A DNA stretch of 64,000 bases, taken from positions 62,001-126,000 of the forward strand of contig JBBJMP010000010.1 of the NCBI GenBank assembly GCA_037718865.1. The letters run 5' to 3'. The translations under genes and the position numbers were made by a program. The stretch comes from JADCRZ01 sp037718865 (lineage in GTDB: Bacteria; Bacteroidota; Bacteroidia; Chitinophagales; Chitinophagaceae). Numbering within the stretch: the stretch's first letter is position 1; each line of letters begins with the position of its first letter. The notes below the pieces were generated by a model. That model worked only from the letters and a program-made list of their open reading frames with translations, searched no databases and had not been told where the DNA came from. Of this stretch, positions 9,016 through 19,002 are shown piece after piece.

Positions 9016-9901
9016 ATGATTTTTAGTTACAGGCGCAACAGGGCATTTAGGAAAAGCAACCATTGACTTTCTCCTCAAGAAAGTGCCCGCCAACCAAATA
9101 TCTGCTATGGTAAGAGACGAAGCCAAAGCGGCCAGGCTTACAGAAAAAGGCATCGCCGTACATATCGGCGATTACACTAACTACAACTCTATGGTCAAAG
9201 CATTTGCAGGCACAGAGAAGTTGTTTCTGATTTCCTCCAGCGACCTTGGCGGAGACCGCGCGGCGCATCATATTAATGCTATTAAAGCCGCAAAAGCTGC
9301 AGGTGTGCAACATGTAATATATACCGGTTTTGACCTTAAAGACACTGACCATTCTGCCCTTGCTTTACTTGAAGACGCACATAAAGAAACGGCCGCATAT
9401 CTCAAGACCTCAGGATTGCGTTACACTGTGCTTAATAATAACTTGTATGCCGATGTGTTGCCGGTATTTCTGGGTGATAAGGTGCTGGAGACCGGTGTGT
9501 TCTTTCCCGCAGGGTCTGGTAAGGTGCCCTTTGCTACACGCATGGATATGGCAGAGGCTTCAGCGGTTTTACTTGCCAGCGATGAGTATAAAGAAAACAC
9601 GTATGCATTTGCTTCAGATACCGTTTACTCCTTTGCAGACGTTGCCCGGTTACTGTCTGAACTATCGGGCAAACACGTACCCTATCTTAGCCCATCCAAA
9701 GAAGCTTATATGGCTCAGATGAAGGAATCGGGCGTACCGGAAGCGGCTCTTAGCTTTATGGCTGCCTTTGGGGAAGCGATTACCAACAATGAACTTGATA
9801 CAAACCGAACCGTGCTGCCTTCACTATTAGGCAGGAAGCCGGCCTCACTCAAAGAATATTTAAAATCGGTTTATTTCGCTACCAAAGAAGCAAAAATATA
9901 A
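9016..9901 (+). pseudogene. NmrA-like NAD(P)H-binding oxidoreductase (Qor2/YtfG type), frameshifted at codon 3
   Basis: The expected start would be ATG ATT TTA giving MILVTGATGHLGKATIDFL, with the Rossmann GxxGxxG loop. The sequence has five Ts at 9020-9024 where four are needed, so the ATG at 9016 is out of frame with the rest. A TGA precedes the correct frame. The remaining body is intact: FLISSSDLGGDRAAHHINAIKAAK, HVIYTGF, and a C-terminus ending EYLKSVYFATKEAKI. Translation from a GTG at 9083 would give 272 residues without the nucleotide-binding loop. A sequencing error in the T-run cannot be excluded. It is divergent from hxlR, its likely regulator. Confidence 0.75.
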
Positions 9902-9984
9902 AAACGTATATAAAACTTTAGGATTAGACAAAAAAAGCATCCTTAAAAAACAATCAATTTTTAACTCACAAAATAATTAGCTAT

Positions 9985-10262
9985 ATGAAACATAAACCAG
10001 TAAATGCAATGATTAATGAAAAAGTAAAAGGTGTGCCTGTTGAAGGTATGGAGGGCTTTACTCATCACTTTGCAAATGTTAATGAAACCAGGATTCATTA
10101 TGTAATTGGAGGAAGTGGCCCTGCAATAGTATTATTGCATCAGACATAATCACAGAACTTGTTCCTGATTGCAGTCACGCTTTGGCAGAAGGAAATCTTG
10201 AATATACAGCCAAAACCTTAATTACTTTTTTTCAAGCCAAGAAACCTTCGCCGTTAAGTTAA
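9985..10262 (+). pseudogene. Alpha/beta hydrolase with large internal deletion
   Basis: The first 50 codons (from MKHKPVNAMINEKVKG, through FTHHFANVNETRIHYVIGGSG, to AIVLLHQ) match the N-terminus of epoxide-hydrolase/haloalkane-dehalogenase-like alpha/beta hydrolases up to the oxyanion HG. After a frame change near 10139 the sequence continues IITELVPDCSHALAEGN and YTAKTLITFF, which is the C-terminal region with the catalytic histidine. About 200 residues, including the nucleophile elbow and cap, are missing. The product cannot be active. Confidence 0.75.
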
Positions 10263-10455
10263 TTCCATCCATTAAAACAATTATAAGAAATTAAGTACAT
10301 TAACCTGGCGAAAACCTGATTATTACAATTTTTCCTCAGGACATTTGCCAGACTGATTTGCCTTCAATAATTAACTCCCGTCTGAAGGCCATATACTATA
10401 TTTTGATATAAATAACATTAAAATTAAGTTTTTTAATTAAATTTTTATACAAATG

Positions 10456-10486
10456 TTCGTTTAATGAACTATGTTCACTATCTTTG
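10456..10486 (+). promoter_or_regulatory. tetR promoter with embedded operator
   Basis: TTCG at 10456-10459, a 19-base spacer, and TATCTTTG at 10479-10486 match the Bacteroidota promoter closely. The spacer contains the perfect dyad TGAACTATGTTCA (10465-10477). The start codon follows 18 bases later. Autorepression by the adjacent TetR protein is inferred. Confidence 0.6.
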
Positions 10487-10504
10487 ATTTATCAATTCAA
10501 AAAA

Positions 10505-11110
10505 ATGGGAACGATCGAAAGAAAAGAAAGAGAAAAATTGGAAATGCGTAATGTTATTTTAAAAGCAGCTACTGAAATGTTCCTGCAAGACGGTTTCGAA
10601 AAGACATCAATCCGGGGCATTGCTGAAAAAATCGAGTATAGTGTAGGCACGATATATATTTATTTTAAAGATAAAACCGAATTATTAAATGCTTTGATGG
10701 AACAGGGCTTTCAAAAAATGATGGGTGTATTTAAAGAATTGAAAAAGAATGAAGATCCTGTTGTACGTTTAAAAAAACTGGGATATGCTTACGTCAATTT
10801 CGGTCTAAAAAATAAAGAATATTATGATTTAATGTTTATTATGAAAAAGCCAATGGAAATGTCGGAAGATAAAAAATGGGTATCCGGCATGAATGCTTTT
10901 AATTTTCTGTCTGAGACAGTAAGTGCTTGCATGCAAGATAACCGGCTTAGATTTCAGGATGGAAACTCGGCTAACTTAGCTATCTGGGGATTTGTACACG
11001 GATTAGTCGCCTTGTATACACGAAAGAGATTAATAATGTTTGATCAAAAGCGTATTGAAAAAGATATTTATGATGCTGTAAATAATTTGACTGATGCCAT
11101 AACAAAATAA
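10505..11110 (+). CDS. TetR/AcrR-family transcriptional regulator
   Basis: The product is 201 residues from the ATG at 10505; an upstream TTG would overlap the promoter. The N-terminal TetR helix-turn-helix is plain: NVILKAATEMFLQDGFEKTSIRGIAEKI, then YSVGTIYIYFKDKTELLNAL. The C-terminal ligand domain begins near residue 75 and is of the general TetR_C type (WGFVHGLVALYTRKR). Three copies of TGAACnnnGTTCA flank the gene and precede the RND efflux operon. It is therefore probably an autoregulated repressor of that pump, responding to a pump substrate. The frame is intact although two of the operon genes it should control are broken. Confidence 0.9.
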   Translation: MGTIERKEREKLEMRNVILKAATEMFLQDGFEKTSIRGIAEKIEYSVGTIYIYFKDKTELLNALMEQGFQKMMGVFKELKKNEDPVVRLKKLGYAYVNFGLKNKEYYDLMFIMKKPMEMSEDKKWVSGMNAFNFLSETVSACMQDNRLRFQDGNSANLAIWGFVHGLVALYTRKRLIMFDQKRIEKDIYDAVNNLTDAITK

Positions 11111-11125
11111 TTTTTGGCTTATCGA

Positions 11126-11138
11126 TGAACAATGTTCA
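11126..11138. promoter_or_regulatory. Second TetR operator copy
   Basis: TGAACAATGTTCA, identical to the copy at 11267-11279, lies 15 bases after the tetR stop codon. No promoter is recognisable beside it. It may be an auxiliary site for looping or cooperative binding. Confidence 0.5.
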
Positions 11139-11253
11139 CAAAATAAACATTATATATGAAAAAGCTACAACCCCCCATAATGCACATTTTATTTAGTTCC
11201 CTTGGACTGAATAATAGCTGCGAATATCTAATTGATAATTGTAAATTCTATTT

Positions 11254-11284
11254 TTCGCATGGAAGGTGAACAATGTTCACTTTG
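11254..11284 (+). promoter_or_regulatory. Efflux operon promoter with TetR operator
   Basis: TTCG at 11254-11257, 19 bases, then TCACTTTG at 11277-11284 repeat the layout of the tetR promoter. The operator TGAACAATGTTCA (11267-11279) overlaps the start of the -7 element. The tolC-like start codon is 74 bases downstream. Confidence 0.55.
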
Positions 11285-11643
11285 TAAACAAACTTCAAAA
11301 ACAGTTTAGTCTTTAATAAGGCCTCCTCAAGTCAATCACTATTTTAAAATTACTGAAATGAAAAGAATTCATTTACTCATCATCCTCTGCGTGATAAAAT
11401 TTAGTACGTCGCATGCCCAATCCCTCGACGCCTTTGTTCGGGAAGGTTTAAATGCCAATGAAGCATTAAAGCAGAGGAATTTCACCTTAGCCAAATCCTA
11501 CCAGGCATTGATGGAGGCCAAGGGCTTATTTTATCCAACCTTATCTTTTCAATCCGATTATAATTACGCTGTAGGCGGCCGTAAAATTGATTTGCCATTA
11601 GGTGATTTATTTAACCCTGCTTATTCTACGCTCAATCAATTAA

Positions 11644-13242
11644 CTTAAGTTTCGCAGTTAAATTACGTTAGAATTTGTTTATGTTTTGGAGATATTAATT
11701 CCAATATTCCATTTAATTTACCGGAGTTGATAATCTTGTTGATGCATATATCAATATCTTCCACAAATACATCTAACGTTTCGATAATGATTTTCATAAT
11801 AACTATTAATAGTTCCCATAACCTTATATGCAGCCTTTGTTCCATCATTTCTTCACCGGTAGCTCTGAATAATTCTCCTCTGGTTTCATAGTCATCGAAG
11901 CGTTTTCTTAAGGTAAGCAGGATATATTGAATCATGGTAATGGTAGTGTCTGCTATCTGCGCTTCCAGGCTTTTAGATTGGCATCCTCCCAGATTCAGGT
12001 ATTGCTTGCTTTCTTTAAAGAACACCTCGATAGTCCACCGTACCTGATATTGCTCCATTACTTTACTATAAGAAAGAGCAGTATCGGTTGATAAAATCAA
12101 ATGCCATTTACCTTTTTGACCAAACCGGCTAAAAAATAATCTGACCGGGTATTCTTTGTACATGACATCCACTATCAAATAACTTGCTCTAAGCTTACTG
12201 CAACGTTTGATACCTGTATTGCGTTTGACCCTGGTTAACAATTCGGTGGCACTATAATACTTTCCTTTGTACAAGTATTTAGCTTTGCCCATTTTCATCA
12301 TTCCGATCAGGTGCACGTTTTGTTTGCTATAACTCCTTACGCATTCGATCATCCGTTCTGAAGTAAACCAACTGTCCATCAGCACATAATCTACTTTTAA
12401 CAATCGAAGCGCCCTTTTAATCATCTCTATCCCAACCTCGGTTTTACTCCTGTCTACCTCCCTGGCTCTTTTATTACTTTCACTGTCTTCAAGGCGACAT
12501 CCTTTATATTGCCGCTTTAATTGCTTTTTAGTCAATCCATAAGGCTTTTGTTCATTTTTGCCTTTTTCCCGGTGCAATGAAAAATCCAGCGGCAGATTAC
12601 TTTTTCCATCATAATAACACAACAGCAATAAACGAAGCCCTAACTGATAGCTATGGTTCACATGATCCCAAAGCTTGCCTGTAAATTCTATAGCCCTCCC
12701 TGATTTATGCAACAAGGAATCATCTATGATCAAACAACGTTTGGCTTGTGTTTCAGCCTCCCCCTTCTTTTCAATAATGACCACGAATCGTTTTACAAAA
12801 CTCATCAGCAACCTACGCCATGGAATGGTTTGCATGTTCTTAAATCTGTAATACACATCCTTGTCAGCACCGGACAAATCTTTGCTACGCGATTTAAATA
12901 GCGCATGTATACTGGCATGTTTAAGAAAAGGCAAAATGATCAACACCGGAAATACATCAATAATATGATAGCCTCTTTTCTTCAATGGCTTTAATACACC
13001 ATACACCCTTTTAAATTCAAAGAACGAAAGTAGATTAACGAGGTAATCCACCATTTTTGTTGAATTGGAAAAATATTTTTTTAACTCTTCTACCGATTGA
13101 ATATCTTTGGATTGCAGCATGACCTTGTACAAGTTTAGTACCTTTAAGTTACTGAATTTCAGTAGCTTACACAAGAATTCATGCTGCTTTTTTTATTTAT
13201 TTTTCTTTTCTTTCCATCTAAATTTTATCTGCGAAACTTGAG
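11644..13242 (-). mobile_element. Complete IS4-superfamily insertion sequence
   Basis: The ends are CTTAAGTTTCGCAG on the left and, read inward on the other strand, CTCAAGTTTCGCAG on the right: an inverted repeat matching at 13 of 14 positions. The direct repeat TCAATTAA flanks it (11636-11643 and 13243-13250), so removing the element and one repeat restores the tolC frame exactly. The length is about 1.6 kb with one transposase gene on the minus strand. Intact ends, intact gene and an unaltered target duplication point to recent insertion. Confidence 0.88.
11663..13120 (-). CDS. IS4-superfamily DDE transposase
   Basis: The start is taken at the ATG at 13120 (MLQSKDIQSVEELKKYF), since the longer frame to 13174 has only a TTG start. 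The product is 485 residues. The DDE core is visible: CLIIDDSLLHKSG with the first aspartate, DYVLMDSWFTSE with the second, and a YREK-type box, YQVRWTIEVFFKESK, with the glutamate. The long beta-rich insertion between the second aspartate and the glutamate is typical of IS4-like enzymes. The frame is intact and the gene fills almost the whole element, so the transposase is probably active. Confidence 0.88.
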   Translation of the reverse strand: MLQSKDIQSVEELKKYFSNSTKMVDYLVNLLSFFEFKRVYGVLKPLKKRGYHIIDVFPVLIILPFLKHASIHALFKSRSKDLSGADKDVYYRFKNMQTIPWRRLLMSFVKRFVVIIEKKGEAETQAKRCLIIDDSLLHKSGRAIEFTGKLWDHVNHSYQLGLRLLLLCYYDGKSNLPLDFSLHREKGKNEQKPYGLTKKQLKRQYKGCRLEDSESNKRAREVDRSKTEVGIEMIKRALRLLKVDYVLMDSWFTSERMIECVRSYSKQNVHLIGMMKMGKAKYLYKGKYYSATELLTRVKRNTGIKRCSKLRASYLIVDVMYKEYPVRLFFSRFGQKGKWHLILSTDTALSYSKVMEQYQVRWTIEVFFKESKQYLNLGGCQSKSLEAQIADTTITMIQYILLTLRKRFDDYETRGELFRATGEEMMEQRLHIRLWELLIVIMKIIIETLDVFVEDIDICINKIINSGKLNGILELISPKHKQILT

Positions 13243-14335
13243 TCAATTAACCGGTTCCAAAAAATTTCCCGAAGTGAGCAACCAGGCCATTACACTGGCC
13301 CCAGATAATTATCTCGACACAAGGTTGTTTTCTACGCTGCAATTAGTTAACGCTGAACTTCATTATAATTATAAAATTAAAAAAGAAGCAATAACGCAGC
13401 AGCAGGCTGAAGTAAATGTTTACAAAAGAGGTTTGGTTAAAACTATTAAAACAGCTTACTATAACCTGCTTTTATCAATTAAGCAAAAAACGGTTTACAC
13501 CAATGCAGACATCTTATTAAAAGAAAATCTGCGGCTTACCAAAAGTTTGGTAGCAAACGGAAAGTCATTAAAAGGAAATCTATTGAGGGTTCAGTCAGAT
13601 ATTAACACCAACCAGGCCAGGTTGACAGAGGCTGAAAATAACGGCATTGTTGCCAGGGCTTATTTAAATTTCTTATTAAACAGATCTTCCGGGCAGGAGA
13701 TTGTAGCCGATACATCATTGTACAACCAGGCCGATACACTGGCACACGCTGTTACAATTGATGATGTTTTGAACCGGCGTGAAGAACTCCGATCTTTAAA
13801 GAGCGGAATTAAACAGGCTGAGTATGCGGTAAAGATCAGGGAAGCTTTTTATATTCCAACCTTATCAACTTATATAAACGCCGGGTATCAGGGCAAAGCC
13901 TTCCATTTCAGTTCGACAGAGCGCTATGTTAATGGTGGAATTTCACTAAAATGGAACCTTTTTAATGGGCATCAAAATACCAGCCGGGCAAAACAGGCTA
14001 AGCTGGATCTTCAAATACTTAGTTCTCAGCTAACCGATACGGAAAAACAGTTTGAAGTTCAATTGATTTCCGCACAAAGGGCTATTAATACTGCTGAAGA
14101 ACAGCTCAAAAGCGCCTGGGCCAACCAGTAACAGGCGAAAGAATATTATCGTCAGACAAAAAACCGGTATCAGCAGGGATTGATGTTACTGGTTGAACTT
14201 TCCGATGCATCTACACAATATATCAATAGCCAGCAGTCCTACCAGATTGCCCAAACCAATCTGCTTTCAAAGCTGGCTGACCTCGAACAAGTAACTGCCT
14301 CCTACCAACTTTAAAACAAGCTAAAATAAAAGATC

Positions 14336-15383
14336 ATGAAAAAAATAATATCAATCTCCTTTGCTGTAAGTGCCATGTTTTTTACTTCCTGCAAACAAAA
14401 GCAAGCTGTACAGGAACCAATTGAACAAATTTGTTACGGTTAAAACTGTTCCTGTTACCTATGAATCTTTTGCATTGCCTATCGTTTCCAGCGGGCTTAT
14501 CACTTCGGACAAGGAAAGCAGACTTTCATTTAAAATTGGCGGGATCATTTCCAGGTTGATGGTAAACGAAGGTGACCGGGTAAGTAAAGGACAATTGCTC
14601 GCCCTGCTAAATCAGACCGAAATCAATGCACAACTTATGCAAACTAAAAATTCTATGGATAAAGCCCAACGGGATTACCGTCGGACCAACAATTTATACA
14701 TAGACAGTTCTGCCACACAGGAAGAGCATGAAAACAGTAAAACCGCTTTGGAGACAGCCCAACAATCTTATACGATCAATAGGTTCAATAAGCAGTTTGC
14801 CGCCATTTATGCCAATCAGTCCGGCCGTGTCATTAAGAAATTAATGAACGAAGGTGAAGTGGCTAATCCGGGCGCTCCTATTTACATTATCAATTCCACC
14901 AATGATAATGATTGGGTAATTCGTATAGGCGTATCTGACAAAGACTGGGCAAGAATTAAACGTAATGATCCGGCAATGCTTACCACAGAAGCATACCCTG
15001 ACCAGCAACTCCATGCAGTTGTTTCTGAAATAGGCGAGGCTGCTGACCCGGCAACAGGGACATTCTTAATCAAAGTAAAGATAAAACCTGGTCAGGTTCG
15101 TTTAGCAAACGGGCTTTCAGCAAAAATAACCATTACCCCATCTCAATCACAAAAATTCAATTTTATACCGGTAGATGCCTTGATAGAAGCCAACCAGCAA
15201 ACAGCCACTGTTTATTCTGCCAGCCCGGACCGTCAAGTAGTAAAGAAACATACCATTGCTATTGCTTTCATCGTAAACAACCGCGTAGCTGTTCGCAGCG
15301 GTTTGGATGGCATTGACGAGATCATTACAGATGGATCAGCCTATCTCACTCCGGCTTCAAAAATAAAAATTTCAAATAATTAA
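14336..15383 (+). pseudogene. RND efflux periplasmic adaptor (membrane fusion protein), frameshifted
   Basis: The ATG at 14336 gives a lipoprotein start, MKKIISISFAVSAMFFTSC, with a lipobox cysteine, and continues to EPIEQ. One extra base near 14427-14432 then shifts the frame. The correct frame runs FVTVKTVPVTYESFALPIVSSG through the biotinyl/lipoyl-like hairpin (GGIISRLMVNEGDRVSKGQLLALL), the coiled-coil region and the beta-barrel to the stop at 15383. An internal start at 14370 would give 337 residues without a signal peptide. The protein would normally bridge the inner-membrane pump and TolC. The lesion could be a sequencing error, but it sits beside an undoubtedly broken tolC. Confidence 0.75.
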
Positions 15384-15416
15384 TCGAAAGATTGAAATCT
15401 GTAAAAATAGCAAGTC

Positions 15417-18400
15417 ATGAAAATAGTAAGTTTTTCTGTAAAAAATTACCAATTCACCATCATTGTTTTTTTGCTGGCGCTAGCCCTTGGAATCAATTCG
15501 CTGCTGAATATGCCAAGGGGCGAAGACCCCCAGTTCAAAGCGCCAAATTTTAGTATCATCGCTGTATATCCCGGCACCAGTCCCAGGGACGTAGAAAAGC
15601 TGGTCACCAAACCGATTGAGGATAAGATCAATGAGCTGAATGATATTAAAAGAATCAGAAGCGACATCAGTGACGGACTTTCCGTCACCCGGGTGGAATT
15701 TACTTATGGCGTGAAGATAGATGATAAATACAATGAGGTGGTACGGGAGGTTAATAGCATCCGTGCAGATTTGCCGGAATTGCAAAGCCTTGAAATTCAG
15801 AAATTCGAAGCTTCCGATGTTAATACCTATCAATTGGCGCTTTTAAGCGATAAAGCTACTTACAAGCAGTTATATGACAAAGCAGACGAACTGAAGACCG
15901 ATCTGGAAAAAATAAGGTCAATTAAAAAGATCAAAATCTTAGCTTATCCGGAGCAACAGGTACGTATTGCAGTTGACCTGCAAAAGCTTGCTCAGAATAA
16001 TATACCCATCAGCCGTTTAATGACCGTCGTTAAAGGACAGTCCACTAATATTCCCGGCGGCAGCATTGATGAAGGAGGTAAAAAATTCAACATTAAAACT
16101 ACCGGTGATTATGCATCTTTGACAGACATTGGCAATACCGTAATTGCAGCTTCGGGTGAAAGGATAGTATTTCTAAAAGATATAGCTACTGTTGATTTAT
16201 CCCACGAGGATGAGACTTATCTGGCAAGATATAATGGTAAGCGTGGCCTGTTTATAGCCATTACTGAAAAAGAGAACACCAACATCATCAGCGATAACAA
16301 AATAATTGAACCGGTAATAGCTCAATTCTCTAAAACATTACCTGCAAATATGCAGCTTGAACAAGGTTTTGTGCAGGCCCAGGATGTAGATAAAAGGTTA
16401 TCTCATTTTTTCAGGGATTTTATGATCGCTATTTTTCTGGTTGCTATCACGCTTATTCCTTTGGGATGGCGGGCCTCCGCAGTGGTGATGATCTCTATTC
16501 CTTTATCCATTTCCATAGGACTTTTTCTTTTAAACCTTTTTGGGTATACTATTAATCAACTCACTATTGTTGGCCTGGTAGTTTCTCTTGGTTTGCTGGT
16601 TGATGATAGCATCGTAGTGATTGAAAATATTGAACGGTACCTGCGTAAAGGCTATAGCCCTTACAAAGCGGCGATAGAAGCTACCAATCAAATAGGAGTA
16701 GCGATTATAGGCTGCACTGCAATTTTAATTGTTTCCTTTTTACCTATTGTATTCTTACCGGAAGGTGCAGGTGATTTTATACGCAGTTTGCCTATGGCCG
16801 TGATTACCACTGTACTTGCTTCCCTTTTTGTATCAATAACCGTTGTTCCTTTTTTGTCAAGTCTGATACTCAGCAAACACGAAAACCCTGAAGGCAATGT
16901 GGTGCTGCGTAAACTACAGAGCGGAATTAATCATATTTACCGTCCTGTACTTCACCAGGCTTTAAAACATCCCTACTTAACAGTAGGCTTTGCTGCACTT
17001 CTTTTCACCGGCAGTTTGCTATTGTTTAAAGTTATTGGTTTCAGCCTTTTTCCAAAATCAGAAAAACCAATGTTTTTGGTTAACATTGAGACACCGCTGG
17101 GCACCAACCTTTATAAGACTGACAGCATTGCCAGGTATGCCGAAACGGTTGTTAAGCAAAACGCTAAAGTCAATGCTGTTTTTACTAATGTAGGCAAGGG
17201 CAATCCACCTATTTACTATAATGCCGCCCCCCGAAACGAAGCCAGTAATTATGCGCAGTTATTTGTTCGTTTACAGGATATGGAACTTCCCGAAATGGTT
17301 AGCATTATAGAAGGCCTGCGTTCTAAATTCAATAATTTTCCTAATGCCAGGATTGAGGTGAAGCAGTTTGAGCAAGGACCTCCGGTTGAAGCACCTGTTG
17401 CTATCCGGGTTTTTGGTGATAACCTCGATTCCCTGCGAGGCTTATCAGCCCAGGTTGAAAATATATTAAAATCAACCAATGGAACAATCTATGTTAATAA
17501 TCCCTTACAAACGTATTCAAGTGATATTAAAATTCAGGTAAATAAGAATAAGGCTGCTTTATTAGGTGTACAAACTACAGAGATAGACCGCACTGTCAGA
17601 ATGGGGATAAGCGGCTTAAACATCGCCACCTATAAAGATGAAAAAGGCGAAAGCCATAATATAAATATTTCTCTCAGCCGTCCGGCACATCAAACCCAGG
17701 ATGTATTTAACAAGCTATACGTATCATCTGATAATGGAACACAAATACCGCTCAATCAACTAACCACTTTAGAATATGAAACATCCGTTCCTCTCATTAA
17801 GCATTATAACAAAAACCGTTATGTTTTAGTCACCAGTTATGTACAGAATGATTTTAATACCGGTGCTGTAACTGACCAGGTTATCGAAAAGCTGGATCAG
17901 ATCAAGTTTCCGGCAGGTTATAGTTATGCTGCAGCCGGTGAAGTAGAAAGCAGCCAGGAAAGCTTTGGCGGTCTGGGAACAATTATACTGATTACCGTAT
18001 TCGGCTTCTTAGGAATTCTCCTTCTGGAATTTAAAACTTTTAAAAGTATGCTCATTGTTCTCTCTGTCATTCCATTGGGAGTTGTAGGAGCCGTTGGCAT
18101 CTTACTTATCACAGGTAATACATTATCCTTTGTAGCTATTATTGGTATTATCGCTTTAGCCGGAATAGAAGTCAAAAATTCAATCCTGCTGGTTGATTAT
18201 ACTAACCAGTTACGGGCCGGAGGAATGGGCATAGATGAAGCAATTGAAGAAGCCGGAGAAACACGCTTTCTTCCAATCATCCTGACTTCGTTAACCGCCA
18301 TTATGGGAATGATTCCCCTGGTGCTTGAACACTCTCCGTTTTATTCACCCCTGGCCTGGGTACTTATCGGTGGGCTTATTAGTTCAACAATACTGACTCG

Positions 18401-18536
18401 CCTGGTTACACCTGTTGTCTACAAATTAATTCACCCTGATGTGGTCCTGAATGCTGAGGAACCTGTTCCATCTGCATCTATAAATCAATTTCAAATCAAA
18501 AAAGCAAACCGGATTATTAAAGAACGTTCCATTTAA
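15417..18536 (+). CDS. RND-family efflux pump, inner-membrane permease
   Basis: The product is 1039 residues, the usual length for AcrB/HAE1-type pumps. The order is a first transmembrane helix at residues 10-30, a periplasmic porter domain, helices 2-6 around residues 335-480, helix 7 near 535, a second porter domain and helices 8-12 near 855-1000. Helix 4 carries the proton-relay aspartates in GLLVDDSIVVIEN. It starts 31 bases after the adaptor and is the last gene of the TetR-regulated operon. Its frame is fully intact although its two partners are not, so decay of this operon is either recent or the pump still works with other adaptors. Substrate is not predictable. Confidence 0.92.
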   Translation: MKIVSFSVKNYQFTIIVFLLALALGINSLLNMPRGEDPQFKAPNFSIIAVYPGTSPRDVEKLVTKPIEDKINELNDIKRIRSDISDGLSVTRVEFTYGVKIDDKYNEVVREVNSIRADLPELQSLEIQKFEASDVNTYQLALLSDKATYKQLYDKADELKTDLEKIRSIKKIKILAYPEQQVRIAVDLQKLAQNNIPISRLMTVVKGQSTNIPGGSIDEGGKKFNIKTTGDYASLTDIGNTVIAASGERIVFLKDIATVDLSHEDETYLARYNGKRGLFIAITEKENTNIISDNKIIEPVIAQFSKTLPANMQLEQGFVQAQDVDKRLSHFFRDFMIAIFLVAITLIPLGWRASAVVMISIPLSISIGLFLLNLFGYTINQLTIVGLVVSLGLLVDDSIVVIENIERYLRKGYSPYKAAIEATNQIGVAIIGCTAILIVSFLPIVFLPEGAGDFIRSLPMAVITTVLASLFVSITVVPFLSSLILSKHENPEGNVVLRKLQSGINHIYRPVLHQALKHPYLTVGFAALLFTGSLLLFKVIGFSLFPKSEKPMFLVNIETPLGTNLYKTDSIARYAETVVKQNAKVNAVFTNVGKGNPPIYYNAAPRNEASNYAQLFVRLQDMELPEMVSIIEGLRSKFNNFPNARIEVKQFEQGPPVEAPVAIRVFGDNLDSLRGLSAQVENILKSTNGTIYVNNPLQTYSSDIKIQVNKNKAALLGVQTTEIDRTVRMGISGLNIATYKDEKGESHNINISLSRPAHQTQDVFNKLYVSSDNGTQIPLNQLTTLEYETSVPLIKHYNKNRYVLVTSYVQNDFNTGAVTDQVIEKLDQIKFPAGYSYAAAGEVESSQESFGGLGTIILITVFGFLGILLLEFKTFKSMLIVLSVIPLGVVGAVGILLITGNTLSFVAIIGIIALAGIEVKNSILLVDYTNQLRAGGMGIDEAIEEAGETRFLPIILTSLTAIMGMIPLVLEHSPFYSPLAWVLIGGLISSTILTRLVTPVVYKLIHPDVVLNAEEPVPSASINQFQIKKANRIIKERSI

Positions 18537-18613
18537 ACACAAACATCTTAATCAAATGCTTGATACCAAGCTGTCATTTCTATTAAATCAAAAAAAGTAA
18601 AAACAACAAATTA

Positions 18614-18952
18614 TGAAAACAATCGTAAAACCCTACGATAAATACAGGTTTTGACTTAACGGCTAATAATACCAGCTACCGGCTGGATAACAAGGACCGT
18701 TACATGAAATATAATTTTGTTCAACCGGGCTTGTTTGCAGAATATTACGTTTCTCCTATGTGGGCGCTCCGTGGTACAGTTGCTTATTCCTTGACAAGAA
18801 ACTTGGAAATATATAATAGAGAAGATAAGGTGACCGGTGTAGTTGATTTCGCAACCTTAGGAAAAAAGCCGGTTTTCCTGAACCCTGAAATATCTAAAGG
18901 TGCGGCTTTTAAACTTTCTTTAAGCTATAGAATACCGCAAAGAAAAAGCTAA
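18614..18952 (+). pseudogene. Outer-membrane barrel protein remnant (DUF6268-like)
   Basis: A short start, MKTIVKPYDKYRF, ends at a TGA. Another frame then reads TGFDLTANNTSYRLDNKDRY, MKYNFVQPGLFAEYYVSPMWALRG and AAFKLSLSYRIPQRKS. Alternating hydrophobic strands ending in an aromatic-rich strand suggest the C-terminal part of an outer-membrane beta-barrel, resembling DUF6268 proteins that often accompany RND operons. About two thirds of the gene is absent. Confidence 0.55.
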
Positions 18953-19002
18953 GCAGTTGCTGCCGGTTTTAAAACAGACTTTATAATATATTCTGCTTTT
19001 AA

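Larger units (their letters stand above)
11358..14314 (+). pseudogene. TolC-like outer-membrane efflux protein, split by an insertion sequence and carrying a nonsense codon
   Basis: The first part (11358-11643) has a signal peptide (MKRIHLLIILCVIKFSTSHAQ) and the N-terminus of an outer-membrane efflux protein. The IS4-like element interrupts it after STLNQ. The gene resumes at about 13251 with GSKKFPEVSNQ and runs through typical TolC helices. An in-frame TAA at 14129-14131 follows AEEQLKSAWANQ. The next 60 codons (QAKEYYRQTKNRYQQGLMLL to LADLEQVTASYQL, stop at 14312-14314) are fully conserved in the same frame. In the intact operon this would be the exit duct of the tripartite pump. Two independent lesions make loss of function near certain. 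Confidence 0.85.
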
